This document shows, one piece after another, positions 1 to 11,825 of a stretch of DNA of 60,652 nucleotides. How positions within the stretch are numbered: position 1 is the first letter of the stretch; each line of letters starts with the position of its first letter. The stretch is taken from positions 88,328 through 148,979 of the forward strand of contig JBBBWG010026867.1 in assembly GCA_037176905.1 (NCBI GenBank). Reading direction: 5' to 3'. The translations under genes were made by a program, and so were the position numbers. The DNA is from Azolla pinnata (lineage: Eukaryota > Streptophyta > Polypodiopsida > Salviniales > Salviniaceae). Below the pieces are notes generated by a model. The model was given only the letters and a program-made list of their open reading frames with translations. It did not search any database and was not told the origin of the DNA.

Positions 1-903
1 GGAAAAGCCACTTTGCAGAAATGTAACACCCTTTCAGGTGGAGACGATCTCCTATAAATATTTGAAAACCTTTTCCACATTAATTTGAGAAACTGTAGAT
101 GTATTAACATATCTGTGTTTAAATCCTCATTCATGGATTGAATTTGGTGTCGGCATAAATCCACCCACACATTCCGTGGGATTCCTTTTGGGGGTGACTG
201 GGGGTCTATATTGTTGCATTTGATCAAGTAATTTCTTCACAACATCTATAGTTTTTCCAAACTATAGCTGCTAGACCGTTGCCTGAAATTTCAAACAGTT
301 TCAATCGACATCTTGTATCTTTTTGGGGGACAAAACAAGCCATTCGGCTTTGCCTATATATCGTCTCTGCATTGTACATGGATAATGACTACAGGATAGT
401 AATCGGGCAACAAGTTAAGAGTTCTATTGATAGGAACCCACCCCAAATCGCCTGAACTCATCAAGAGAGGACCCAACTTGAGGTCCAAAACGGAGGCGGT
501 TGGAAATCAATATAAACGTCGACAAGCAACCGCACTCGGCAGAGAGTAAGTTCGTCTACAGAAGCTAAGCTTGAAGGTAACACGAGATCCCAAAGGTTTC
601 CCAGATCTGAGCTAGAGTTTAATGTCATGTGGTTACCATAATTACCATAACGTATGTATCTGAGCGAATTCTGGGACAGTTCTCCCGCTTTCAGCAGATT
701 ATGTCGGGCATCGAATGCCCTTCGGCAGCTAACACGAGCAGGCAAAATGCAGAATTGGTGCACGGGATCTGCAGGAGCTGATCGAACCTGGGGTTTATCT
801 GTCTCTCCAGGTCACACACAACACGGACATGAGTTGGTCGGAGCATATTTACAGATGATTCTGTGCTACTCATGTGAGAGCCAATCTAGATTCCAGCAAC
901 TTG
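1..903. other. Intergenic DNA, no recognised gene
   Basis: No convincing gene is visible. Short open frames exist on both strands (for example minus 461-763 and plus 654-1085), but they match no family I know and run into microsatellite sequence. The stretch may be distal upstream DNA of the gene that starts at 2096. Confidence 0.5.
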
Positions 904-1430
904 TTCCGCATATGCACCATATACATCCATCCATCCATCCACATAAGTATACATGCATGCAAACATACTTACATCCATCCATCCATCCATCCATCCATCC
1001 ATCCCACAAATGCATGCATGCATATATAACCAATGTACATGTATCTAGCCTTCTCTATTTCCATATAAAAGACGCATCCACATGATACATCCATCCATCC
1101 ACACATGCAGATCCATTCCATCCATCCATCCATCCATGCATGCACGCACACATGCATATATACCTATCTACATATATCTAGCCTTCTCTGTCTACATACA
1201 TACATACATACATACATACATACGCACACACACATACATACATACATACGTGCACACACATTCACATGCATCCATCCATACATACATGCACACACATTCA
1301 CATGCATCCATGCATCCATACATGCATATCCATCCATCCAGACATGCATAGCCATCCATCCATCCATCTATATGAACATAAACACGCACAGACATATTTA
1401 CATCCATTCATCCATCCGTTGATACATCCC

Positions 1431-1466
<36 letters not shown>

Positions 1467-1470
1467 CACG
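904..1470. repeat. CATC / ATGC / ACAT microsatellite cluster
   Basis: The stretch is nearly continuous tetranucleotide and dinucleotide repeat: several blocks of (CATC)n, palindromic ATGC runs, (CATA)n at about 1195-1250, and a (CA)n tract at about 1443-1469. Open frames through it encode only His/Ile/Thr/Tyr or Met/Cys/Val repeats and are artefacts of the repeat. Confidence 0.95.
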
Positions 1471-1646
1471 ATGCATGCATCCGTCACATGCACGATGCAT
1501 GCATCCGTCACATGCACGATGCATGCATCCGTCACATGCACGATGCATGCATCCGTCACATGCACGATGCATGCATCCATCACATGCACGATGCATTCAT
1601 CCGTCACATGCACGATGCATGCATTCATCCGTCACATGCATGCATC
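1471..1646. repeat. 24-bp minisatellite, about 7 copies
   Basis: Direct tandem repeat of a 24-bp unit beginning ATGCATGCATCCGTCACATG. Copies start at 1471, 1495, 1519, 1543, 1567, 1591 and 1615. The first four are essentially identical; the later ones carry single changes (CCATCAC, ATTCAT) and the last has a small insertion. It follows directly on the (CA)n tract and lies about 450 bp upstream of the PUX10-like start codon. Confidence 0.95.
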
Positions 1647-2060
1647 CCTATTTTGCTATTTACTACATGTATCTACCCTTCTCTGTCTGTCTGTGTTCAA
1701 CTATTTCGATGTGCTCTGTTGTTTCCATGGCACCGATCCATCTCCGCTCCGCGACACAGAAGCTCGCGTGATTTCGCCTGATTTTCCTGGCTCTCACCTT
1801 TCCCCGCTTCGCCCCCTTCCCTCCCCCCCCAATCCGACGAAAGCAGGAGGAGCTACAAAAACGCCACCAACGCTGAGGCTGCGTTTGATCCATTCTCCAC
1901 TGACAAAACAAAACAGAGAGAGAGAGAGGTAAGCTCTTCTTCCTCCCGCCTAACTTCGTTCCCAAGGATTTCATCTCCCCGTCCCCTCATCATCCACAAA
2001 GATCTCCGTTGGAAAACGCCTTCCCATCCCTCCCCCCCCCCCCACCTCCACCCCCTGTTT

Positions 2061-2070
2061 CTAGGGTTTG
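2061..2070. promoter_or_regulatory. Telo-box-like motif in PUX10 leader
   Basis: The sequence CTAGGGTTTG lies 26 bp before the chosen ATG. It is the reverse of the plant telo-box core AAACCCTA, which is common near starts of housekeeping genes. Function is inferred from the motif only. Confidence 0.4.
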
Positions 2071-2095
2071 GGTTCGGGTTCAGGTCATCTTGCTT

Positions 2096-5000
2096 ATGGC
2101 GGGTGGATCCGGAAACAACGACGATAAGGTCTCCCAATTCCAAGCGGTCACTGGCTTGGAGGATTCCGCCTTGTGCGCGGAGATTCTGCAAAGATTCAGT
2201 TGGGATCTCGATCAAGCCGTGGGTGCTATGGTCGGCGATGGCGATCATGATGAACTCTTTGCAAGGTCTTCCGAGATCGATAATCACGACAGCGCCCATG
2301 AAGCTCATGGATCATCAGATTCCGCACTGTTGCAAGCCAACGATGGCATGAGTCTAGATGGTATCGGTGGAGATGGTCGGAGTAGAGATGGTATGCCACA
2401 TGGGTTTTCACCAGATCATCACAATCGCATCGGCGAAAGGGAGAATATGCTACCACATGAACCGACGAATGCAGATCAGCATATTGTGCGGCACCAAGGA
2501 GGTCCAGGGTTGACCTGGAGAATAGCCACTTTACCTTTCTCTGCTATAAGAGGAAGCTTTAATGTAATGCATGGAGCAATCGGACTCGGTATGTGGATTG
2601 CTGGTGGAATCCTAACACATTCATTAGGGGCTCTTGGCTTGGCTGGACAGCAACCACGAGTAGAACAAAGGGACGATGGTGCAAGTCCTCTTCTCCCTTT
2701 ACCACAAGGAGTTGCCGAGGCTCGTGATTTCATTAGGAGCTTCGAGCGAGAGTATGGTACTCACCATCCGGCATTTCAAGAACTGAGCTTTCTTGAAGCA
2801 TTGAGAAGAGCAAATGAGGAATTTAGGTTTTTGTTGGTGTATATACATTCTCCAGACCATGAGCACACACCTCTATTCGTACAACAAACTCTTTGTTCAG
2901 AGTTGGTAGTGGACTTCATTAATAGTAACTTTGTGATATGGGGTGGTAGCATAAGAGCCAATGAAGGATTCAGAATGAGCAATACTCTCAAAGCTTCAAC
3001 TTTTCCATTCTGTGCCGTAGTAATGGCTTCTTCAAACCAACGGGTCACGCTCCTCCAACAGGTAAGGAAATCAAGCCTTCAACAGGCTTTGTAACCTTCG
3101 TTTACCATGGTGTAACAAAGTTTCTATGCATTCTTATCTTCTTTTTCTTTTGATCAATTACAGCTGGAAGGACCAAGGTCTAGTGAAAATCTAGTTTCGG
3201 TCTTACAAAAGGTTTTAGATGAGCATGGTACCGCACTTCAGGCAGCACGAATACAAGAACAGGAGAGACATATAAATAGGCGACTGAGAGATGAACAGGA
3301 TGTTGCATATCAAGCTGCTTTGCAAGCAGATCAAGTAAGTTGATTCCAATCATCTATTTTCTGTACCTATGGGTTTTATGCCTGCGCAATTATTATTCAG
3401 GTGTCTTTTCCATCCTGAAATAACCATTTTTTCGTAATGGTTTGAGAGCCGACGCCCTCCTAGGGGTATGAAAATTCCTCGCTGAAAACCGCTAAGAAGT
3501 GTAAAGGCAGTTTGTGCGGGTGCAAACCCCACAATACCTGTCATCCCTATGGAAATTGGTAGGTCTCTACCCACCTCCTCAGTGATTGGGGGAGACTCTG
3601 GATCTGGATCCTAAGGATCTGAGAGCAAACATAAGCTGAGTGGTCTCTGCGTCTGTCTTACTAGTTGGAGGTTTCTAGGGATATAGTGTAGTCACCCACT
3701 ATAGAGCTGTGGTGCCTTGGTTTCTTCCATGCGCGTTGATGGAGAGACGTAGAGTGCCCTCAAATACAGGCTCGTAAAACAAAACAATTTAAACTAGACT
3801 GGCACATTTGTGGTGGAGCGGAGGCCTGGACTCTTTTATGGTCGTCTGGTTTTAAAACAGAATGTATTCATTGGGCTGATGGTGACCTTGATTTATACAT
3901 TGTTTGTGAAGTGTCATTAGTCCAACATTTTCATTTATGCCTGCTGGCTGGCTGAGTTTTGATCATAGATTCAAATACAGCCTCCCGTTTTCCCACCTAG
4001 CATATGCTATGCTGATGAGTCATCTTTTCTCCCCCTTTGGATTTACTATTATTTATTCCTCCAGCTGGTTGAAATTAAGCATATTATAAACATGCTTGGG
4101 TAGATAATGCCTGCACTGTAACATAACGCCCTGTTTTGTCAGGGCGTTGTATTAGAGAGGGCATTGTATTAGAGAGAGTAGTGTATACAGAGAAAATTTA
4201 ACATATAAAATAAAATACAAAGTAAGTAAAAAAAAGGTGCTGTATTCACATATAACACCCTTCTGATTTACTGAGAGGGCGCTCTGTTAGAGGGGTGTTC
4301 TATTAGAGCGTATATGCTAGTAAATCTACAGCAGTGTTTTAATTGTGTAAAAAGAAACTCCCAAAAGCCTGCATAGGAGTTCTAGACAAGAAAGTAGAAC
4401 AGAAAATATTTAAACCTTAAATTTAGATTAAAGTCTGAGTAATTGTACAAAAGAGAGTTTTGGGCACCTCCAAGAACATTGAAAGAAAAGAAAGTTAACC
4501 AAAAATATTTAAACCTTGACTAGAAATAAACATTGAGGAAGTGTAGAAACTCCTTTAATGGGCACAACATAGAAGCGGAAAAACGGGTAAATCATCTGAG
4601 TTTGAAACAAGGACAAGTAATACTTGTTGTAAGAATTAGGCAGAAATTATTATCTTCCAGCTAAAGTGTTGCTGTGGCCACATGGTAGGAAATGGTGTCT
4701 TATAGGTGGATATTAATCCTGAGATTATAGAAAAAATAATCAATGCAACTAGAGCAATGCAAGGTTGTATACATAAGCCGAAGAAAATAGGAATGAATAT
4801 ATTGAGATTTCTGAAACTAAGAAACACTTTAGCCTTAATTTTGCATTCACACTCTTTGAACATTTTCTTGTGAAGATGACTCATCAGCATAGCATATGCT
4901 AGGTGAATCAATAAACAGTAATTACAATAAACAGTGGGGGAGAAAAGATGAATAGTAATTACAGGTAACGATTCAATTAAGGACTTAATGGTCGAGTACA

Positions 5001-8000
5001 TAAGTTTGATACATAAACAAACGGTGTCATTTTTCTTGAAGAAATAGACAATTAAGAACTCAAGCTTGTGGCTGTTGACGACAGCTAATGAGAATAAGAT
5101 GGGATGATCAAACACTTCTGGCTCATATGAATCAATTTTTTGTGGTAAAGTCATTTTTCTTAAGTAGTTTCCAGAGTGTTTTGACAAATTCTTTTGTCAA
5201 GGATTGCTCTTTGATGACCGAGCTTGAGGATTCTCTAGATTGTTTTGACCAAAATTTTCATGAAGTATTTCTCTTAACATCATCAGATTTAAGGTTCAGG
5301 CGTTTGAAAATGCGACTATAAGACCCTCTGAAGTTTCAGGGAAGGTCATAAGTTGGGATGTTGTTTCCATTTCATCTCAAGAACATGCAAACTCCTGTTT
5401 TGCAATGATAAGCTCAATTTGAATATGTTCAATTGTATGCATGGTATCTTCAAGGCATGTATCCATAAGATTCTTGTTCAATGCAACAGTAGACTAGACT
5501 TTGGACATCTCCTTAAACATTTATATAATAAAGCCAAGTAAAATATAGGCAGTATCATGCCTCATTCATAATCCATATCAGCAGCCATAATTCTTCTGGA
5601 AAGTTTCCATACTGACCCTCCATATCTTAAATTCAGTTCCGTCATATATTGCATACACATTTTGAGTTGACATCAAACATTGGCTGATGTACTTGCTATG
5701 GGGAGATAATGGGAGAATATAGAAAGCGAAGGAGTTTCTGATTATATGGAAAACTAACCAGTGACAGTGTCGGAACAAAAACTATATTTAAAGTGAAAAG
5801 AAGTTGGGACATACACGTACGTACCAAAAAACCACATAAAAGGAGGGTGTGCATACATACATGTATATATACGTAGAATGTACTATATATCTTAGAAATG
5901 CATTCGCATTCGGGCAAGTTTCAAACATTCAAGTAGAGTAAATGGCTTACAGTTGGTTTCATAAATTTAAGTGAAAAGAAGTTCAACATACAGGTATGTG
6001 CCAAAAAACCACATAAAAAGAGAGTGTGCATACATACATGTAAATATACATAGAATGTACCATATATCTTAGGAACGCATTCACGTTCGAGTGAGTTTCA
6101 ATTTTCTAGTAGTAAAAATGGCTTATAATTGGTTTCATAAATTTTCAGTAATTGGATTATGTTTTTGACTATTAATTAATGCAAACTTACAAATCACAAT
6201 GTAATTAATAGCTTGTAGGCTGACATGAAACCGTATGTGTTGTGTTTGGGATCGATGTATGACCTTGTCTTGGTGGTCATATAGTCTATGGACACGAAAT
6301 GTGGATATTAATAAGGTCGAGGACAGTGAGTCAGTTTATATATCATGGTAGTTTCTTGTATTGTGGCAGTTGTGGATGTGTTTGGGATCAATTAATGACC
6401 TTGTCTTGGTGGTCATATGGTCTATGGACACAAAATGTGGATATTAATAGGGTCGAGGACAGTGAATCAGTTCTTATATCATGGCAGTTTCTTGTATTGT
6501 GGCAGTTGTGGATGTCTTTGTCTGTTTCTTATGATTATTCTTCTGGGCCTGTAGTTAATTTCTGAAATTCAAACATACTTCATGCTACATGTTGCAGCTG
6601 GTATCACCTCCACTCTTGCCCCTTCCTAACACAGTTTCAGCATTTCTGTTCTTACTCTATATTTCATTCTGGTGTAAAGACAAGCACAATCTGGAGTTCT
6701 TTGTTTCCTACGATTATCCTTCTAGTTCTGTAGTTGATAAAAACAATACACAGAATTTTCAAAATTCAAACCTTTCTCACGTTATATGTTGCAGCTAGTG
6801 CCTGTTCATAGTTCCCACACAATTTCAGCATTTCTGTTGTATCCATGACTCCATATTGCATTCTGGGGTAAAGACAAGCACAGTTCTGGATTTCTGGTTC
6901 CTATGATTATCCTTCTAAGGCTGTAGTTGATAGAAACAACTCTATAATTTTCAAAAATTTAAAGTTTTTCAAGTTTATATGTCACAGCTTGTATGAACTC
7001 TCTCCTGCCTCTTCCTATACAGTTTCAACATCTGTGTTCTGGTGTAAAGAAAAGCACATTTATCATTCGAAACTCCTACGACTTAAGGAGAGGTCATTGT
7101 GTGGATTTAAAGAGAGGGTACAAAATATTAAGATGATGCGTTTGTGGCAGAGCATCTTATGTATTCAGTCACATTTTATGATTGGATCAGTGCATTAAAA
7201 GGGAGATTATCAGGCGATAAAGGTGGTGCATGTGCTGCAGAATGATTGAACCTGTGGGCAACATGATGTGTCTCATAATTTAGCTTTTTAGGCTTGATCT
7301 TTATAGTTAGCTCTCCCTTTCTTTTAGTGTTTGGTACAATGGTAAAGATCTTGTTGGGACTTGATTTTTAGGAAGCTGCCTATGATATTCATCAATATTG
7401 TTTTTGGAGCTGAATTAAGTCAAACATGCATTTGGCTTTCATGGGGATTCTAAAGGTGTGGCAACTAAAACCTAACCTTGACAAGTGCAAAAGGCCTAAT
7501 ATGAACTAGGTCTTCCTAACTAATATGAACTTACTCTGTCAAACCGTGTCCTGAACATCATCATGTCATTTTGTTAAAATGCGAGATATGAGATGATTGA
7601 TGACTTCAAATTTGAGCTCAATATTTTAAAGGATGGTGTAGATGTGGAACGATGCTTATTTATTCCTTTCTTTTTAAATAGGAGAGAGAACAGAGGCTGA
7701 GAGAAGAGGCAGAGCGCGTGGCTTTGGAAGCTGAAGAGGCCGAGAGGAAACGGAAAGAAGAGGAGGAGGCTGCTGCAAGAGCTGTTCGTGAAGCGGCAGA
7801 GCGGCAAGCAGAGATGGAGCGTCGGAAGCAAGAGAAGGCAATGGCATTGGGACCTGAGCCGGAGAAAGGTCCAGATGTCACAGAGGTATCGTCCCCTTTC
7901 TTCTGGTTGGCATAAATTTCCCCTGGTTTCAGCATATTTCCTCTGTTTTCCGCATATTTTCTCCTGTTTGTATAGATCTAGGGTTTTTATATTCGGCTTG

Positions 8001-8728
8001 GGGCCCATTAAGTAATTTACTAAGGCTTCTTAATATTTATTTGATTTGAATGTGGGGGATCGCTTTTCACACACATTGTATTCTATCGGTTTAGTATTTG
8101 CTGTTTCAAATCGCTTTCCATCGTATTGCTTTTGGTTTAGGGGTTTAGGGTTTTGCCCACATACATTGTATTTCTTTCGGTTAAGGATTCAGGGTTTCTT
8201 GTTGTGTATTGAATTTTCCTGGATTTTGAGAATAGGGAGGAAGCCAGAAGTGTTTTTTTTCCCCTTTCCTTAATGCTTAAAGAAAGAACCTGTAATTTTT
8301 GGAGGGATTAGGTACCTTGGCTTGCATTAAAAGATTAAAAGCAGAAAGCTGGAAGAGTTCTTTTTTGCTCTTTTCTTCTGAAAGCACTGGCTTATTTTTT
8401 GATGAAAGGTCTTGATAGGCTTCCTTTTTTACCCTTTTTTATTTTCTAATGGAGATCTAATGCTGAAACAAAAGAACTTGTTTTTCAATGGAAGGTATTG
8501 ATTCGGTTTCCAAATGGTGAGAGGGGTGGAAGAAGGTTTCCAGCTTCTGCGACAGTATCATCAATATATGATTACGTTGATTCTTTGCCATCGTTTGAGA
8601 CCACAAGCTACAAGCTTGTATCGAATTTCCCTCGTGTTGTTTATGGTGAGGATAAGCTCCAGCTCACGCTGAAAGAGGCTGAACTGCATCCCCGGGCAAG
8701 CTTATACATCCAAATCGAGGATGAGTGA
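2096..8728 (+). CDS. PUX10: PUX10/FAF2-like UBX-domain protein (CDC48 adaptor)
   Basis: Exons: 2096-3061, 3164-3334, 7682-7885, 8495-8728; all introns are phase 0 and GT-AG, giving 524 aa. Domains in order: UBA-like helix bundle (about 11-50); a hydrophobic hairpin-like stretch (about 140-186); a UAS thioredoxin-like domain (about 219-365); a Glu/Arg-rich coiled coil (about 365-440); a C-terminal UBX domain (about 446-524) with RFPNGER and the p97/CDC48-binding FPR at 492-494. This order matches human UBXD8/FAF2 and Arabidopsis PUX10. PUX10 sits on lipid droplets through the hairpin and recruits CDC48 to extract ubiquitinated oleosins, and that role is inferred here. The frame is open upstream to about 2009 but has no ATG, so 2096 (ATGGCGGGTGG) is the start. 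Length is close to the Arabidopsis protein (about 480 aa). Intron 2 is very long (4.3 kb) and repeat-rich. Confidence 0.92.
3435..3800. mobile_element. Possible SINE-like insertion in PUX10 intron 2
   Basis: A GC-richer block lies inside an AT-rich intron. It contains GGTGCAAACCC (about 3519-3529), one mismatch from a tRNA/SINE B box, preceded by sequence that could weakly serve as an A box, and it ends in an A-rich stretch (CGTAAAACAAAACAA). No target-site duplication was confirmed. It could equally be a fragment of another retroelement. Confidence 0.25.
3994..4905. repeat. 34-bp inverted repeat flanking about 845 bp in PUX10 intron 2
   Basis: The arm at 3994-4027 (starting CACCTAGCATATGCTATGCT) is the reverse complement of 4872-4905 with at most one or two end mismatches. 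A second shared block (ATCTTTTCTCCCCC) lies next to each arm but in a different order. Between the arms are AT-rich sequence and degenerate repeats of the phrase AATATTTAAACCTT. No transposase frame is visible. It could be a non-autonomous DNA element or a rearranged inverted duplication. Confidence 0.7.
5791..6148. repeat. 178-bp tandem duplication (2 copies) in PUX10 intron 2
   Basis: Copy 1 starts at 5791 and copy 2 at 5969, each beginning AAGTGAAAAGAAGTT. Both contain the same CCACATAAAA, CATACATACATGTA and TGGTTTCATAAATT landmarks, with roughly 85-90% identity by eye. Confidence 0.9.
6242..6513. repeat. 136-bp tandem duplication (2 copies) in PUX10 intron 2
   Basis: Copies start at 6242 and 6378, each with GTGTTTGGGATC. 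They share GACCTTGTCTTGGTGGTCAT, the ATGTGGATATTAATA phrase and GTTTCTTGTATTGTGGCAGT. Identity is about 90% or more by eye, so the duplication is fairly recent. Confidence 0.92.
6520..7070. repeat. About 180-195 bp degenerate tandem repeat (3 or more copies) in PUX10 intron 2
   Basis: Three successive units share TATGATTATCCTTCT...CTGTAGTTGAT, a TTTTCAAAAATT run, a TGTTGCAGCT phrase, CAGTTTCAGCATTTCTGTT, and TTCTGGTGTAAAGACAAGCAC. Landmark positions near 6525, 6703 and 6897 give periods of about 178 and 194. It directly follows the 136-bp duplication. Confidence 0.85.
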
Positions 8729-10316
8729 GACCTCTGGCCAAAAAAACAGGCTTCTGAAATTGGTTTTGTTCGGTTGTTTCCTCATCTCTCTTACTCTAGT
8801 ACCTCGGATTGATTATGTAATGGTAAATTTACACTAATTGAAACCCCTCCTGCCCCCCTTGAAGCAAAATCTCTGCCCTTCTTTTCATCGGAATTTGTTG
8901 TATTCATCTTGTTCTTTGCATAAAACCTCTTTTTGGATACATATAATCTTTGGCATTGGACAGGATGTCAAAGACTTACGTTTAAAAGCGAAAGGAAAAA
9001 TGTTTTCCTGTCTTAATAGTATAAATTCAGAAACCATTGCTAAAACCCCAAGGGGAGTGTTGGAGAACCTTGCGGTGTTCTTGATCCAGTCCTGTCTTCT
9101 TAACCCTGAACATGTCAACCTGTTTTGTATGTCATATATTAATGCTGAAAGAAAGAATTCTTTACTCGGTGTGTGGTTTTGAGTGTTAAAAATGTGAATG
9201 TGGAGATGTTCACTTTACTGGCATTCTCATGGTGATCACCATCATTTGTAAATCATATGGATTCAATTAATGGAGAGAGCTTGTCAAAGGTATGATTTGT
9301 AATGAGCCTCTCACCTAAGCATGTTGTATAATCATAGAAGAAAATGTATTTTACCATACCCAAGAGCATAATGTGTTGGTAAGTGACAGCAATAGAATCG
9401 ATTTTTGCGTGCAGAAACAGCAAGCATGAAATCAACAACTTCATGTTCAAATGCTAAAGCCTGCCAACTCTAGTGTCAGAATCACATGTTTAGGAGGGCA
9501 AGCTTATGGTGTGTTATACCGACCCCATCGTTAAGATCCTTTGGTCATAGCATGTTTTTTGTCACCTTAGCCCAGGCTAAAGCAACAGCGTGTTTTCTTC
9601 ATTCTTATCGGAGTTTTTCTAACCTCTACTTTATACATAGCCCAGGGCGAATCTGAATGATTTTTCGTATTCCAATCACGTCATTCAGGAAATCATTGGT
9701 TGGTTTGTTTTTTTTTCTTTTCACTACGGTTGCTAAAATGGGTAGAGAGAACTTACACACTATGAAGGTGTTGCGAATGTGCGCGCACTGATTCGATCCA
9801 CATTGACACAAAAGGCGAGGCGAAATATTTGCGGCAACATGAGGTCAAGAAGCTATGGCGCTGATTTTCTTCCGGCTCTTTTGCGATCGATTGATCGATG
9901 GAAGAAGGCGATAAGCTTCCAATAGTCCAACCAGCAGCTAGTAGTGCAGGCCCTTTACCAGCTTTTCAATCATCGCAGAGCTGCATCGGAACTTGTTTAG
10001 AGCGATCGATGGTGTATAGAAACAAAAAAAGGATGAATTCAAAGCTTGAAAGGCCTTTTTTGAGCAATCCTTGTTCCAATCCACCATCCAATCGATTGGA
10101 GCAGGGAATCCTCCTGCATTAATCCGACGACAAGACAGCAAGGAGCATAGCATATGAGGTGCAAGCAGCACAAGCAGCAAGCATGGCACTTGTGCCTGGA
10201 AAAAAACAAGAAAAAAAGCAGGTGAAAAGGGGAGCAGATCGGCCCCGGATCGACACGAATATCTTTGCTTAGTGAGGAGAACAACAGGTCTTGTCATGCC
10301 CACACAGATAAAGGAA
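8729..10316. other. PUX10 3' flank and intergenic DNA, no recognised gene
   Basis: The first few hundred bases are probably the PUX10 3' untranslated region. The rest is AT-rich with short, unrecognised open frames (for example plus 9898-10122 and minus 9938-10384). Nothing in them resembles a known domain. Confidence 0.5.
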
Positions 10317-10385
10317 GCACAATTCCATTGCATTCCATTCCATTCAATTCCATTGCATTCCATTGCATTCATTCGCTCATCCATT
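10317..10385. repeat. CATTC pentanucleotide repeat
   Basis: A run of imperfect CATTC units (ATTCCATTGCATTCCATTCC and onward). On the other strand it reads as GGAATG-like units. Confidence 0.9.
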
Positions 10386-10499
10386 CACCTGCTTTCAGCC
10401 GTGTTTTTGGGACATCCATGGTGGGGAGCAACTCCATGGAAACCTGTGCCAAAAGAGAAAAGAAAGACAAGATGGCATATTTGTCTGCTGCAAATCCAG

Positions 10500-10715
10500 A
10501 AAGAAGGAAAGAAGGAGAGAAAAAACAAAAGCAAGAAAGAAAGAAAGAAAGAGAGAGAGGGTGTTGTACCAGGGAAATGGGTAAAAGGCTGGTGATGATA
10601 AGCCCATGACCACAAGCACGGAGCAATGGTAAAGCTTCAATGGTAAAGCTTCAGTCAGGAATCAATCCACTCAAAGCGGGCAGCAACAGCGGCAGCAGGA
10701 GGAGGAGGAGGAGGA
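10500..10715. repeat. Purine-rich (GAAA)n and (AGG)n tracts
   Basis: Imperfect GAAA/GAGA repeats at about 10500-10560, then an AGCAGGAGG run at 10688-10712. Frames through these encode Lys/Glu/Arg repeats only. Confidence 0.85.
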
Positions 10716-10891
10716 AGTTGATCTCATCACCAGACTTCAATGCTTTATCAAGAAAAGGTCAAGCGCGAACTGGTGGAGATGGTGAGGAAGGGCCATCGAA
10801 TCGCCCTCCTCTAAGAATAGCCTGCGGTTTTCTTCAGCCATGGGGATGAACCTGCCCTAGTACAACAACAGGCTGAGCATCGATCACTGTA

Positions 10892-11159
10892 GCATCGCCA
10901 TCGCCATCGCCATCGCCATCATCGTCTTCTTCTTCGTTGTCTTCTTCTGCAGCATCTTCTTCACCGGCTTCTTCTTCTTCTTCTTCTTCTTCTTCTTCTT
11001 CTTCTTCTTCTTCNNNNNNNNNNNNNNNNNNNNNNNNNNNNNNNNNNNNNNNNNNNNNNNNNNNNNNNNNNNNNNNNNNNNNNNNNNNNNNNNNNNNNNN
11101 NNNNNNNNNNNNNCTTCTTCTTCTTCTTCTTCTTCTTCTTCTTCTTCTTCTTCTTCTTC
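10892..11159. repeat. (CATCGC)n and (CTT)n microsatellites around an assembly gap
   Basis: A (CATCGC)n run at about 10892-10923 is followed by CTT-rich sequence that becomes pure (CTT)n from about 10968 to 11013. It resumes from 11114 to 11159 on the far side of the gap. The true tract length is unknown. Confidence 0.95.
11014..11113. other. Assembly gap (100 N)
   Basis: Exactly 100 undetermined bases lie inside a (CTT)n tract. One hundred is a common placeholder for a gap of unknown size, so coordinates to the right may be offset from the real chromosome. Confidence 0.99.
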
Positions 11160-11825
11160 GCTGCCACCATCGTAACCATCACCACCATCGTAAGGATCGT
11201 AACCATCATCACCATCGTAATCATCATCACCATCGTAACCATCATCACCACTGTAACCATCATCACCATCGTAACCACCAACAACAACAGCGCATAACCA
11301 TCATCACCACCAACAACAACAACACATAACCATCACTATCATCACCATCACCACCATCAACATCATCAGCAACAACATCATCACCAGCACCACCATCATC
11401 AGCAAGAACAACATCATCATCACCATCATCACCATCACCATCATCACCATCATCATCAACAACAACACCATCATCACCATCATCATCAACAACAACACCA
11501 TCATACCATCACCAGCATCATCATCATCAACATCACCATCATCATCATCATTAGCAGCAGCACCACCATCACCACCATCATCATACCATCATCATCAGCA
11601 ACAACATCATCACCACCATCACCATAATCATCAACAACAACACTATCATCACCATCATCATCATCATTAGCAGCAGCACCACCACCACCATCATCACCAA
11701 CAACATCATCACCATCATCACCATCACCATCATCATCATCAACATCATGATCATCACCACTGTCACCATCATCATCATCAACAACAACATCATCCTCATA
11801 TGATCGTCAACAACAACAACAACAT
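11160..11825. repeat. Long degenerate (CAN)n trinucleotide array
   Basis: About 660 bp of CAT, CAC and CAA triplets with occasional AGC, in higher-order blocks (ATCACC, CATCATCAC, AACAACAAC). In one frame it would encode His/Gln/Thr/Asn repeats, but stops break it and no flanking domain is present. I read it as non-coding. Confidence 0.95.

Noticed and set aside
904..1640. Many overlapping open frames with HPSIHPS or MHASVTCT repeats
   Set aside because: They are translations of tetranucleotide repeats and a 24-bp minisatellite, not genes.
904..1660. Possible CRISPR-like array (regular 24-bp repeats)
   Set aside because: The repeats are contiguous with no unique spacers, and the locus is eukaryotic.
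4636..5187. 183-codon minus frame in PUX10 intron 2
   Set aside because: AT-rich sequence gives Ile/Leu/Phe-rich translation with no recognised family. It includes the right arm of the inverted repeat.
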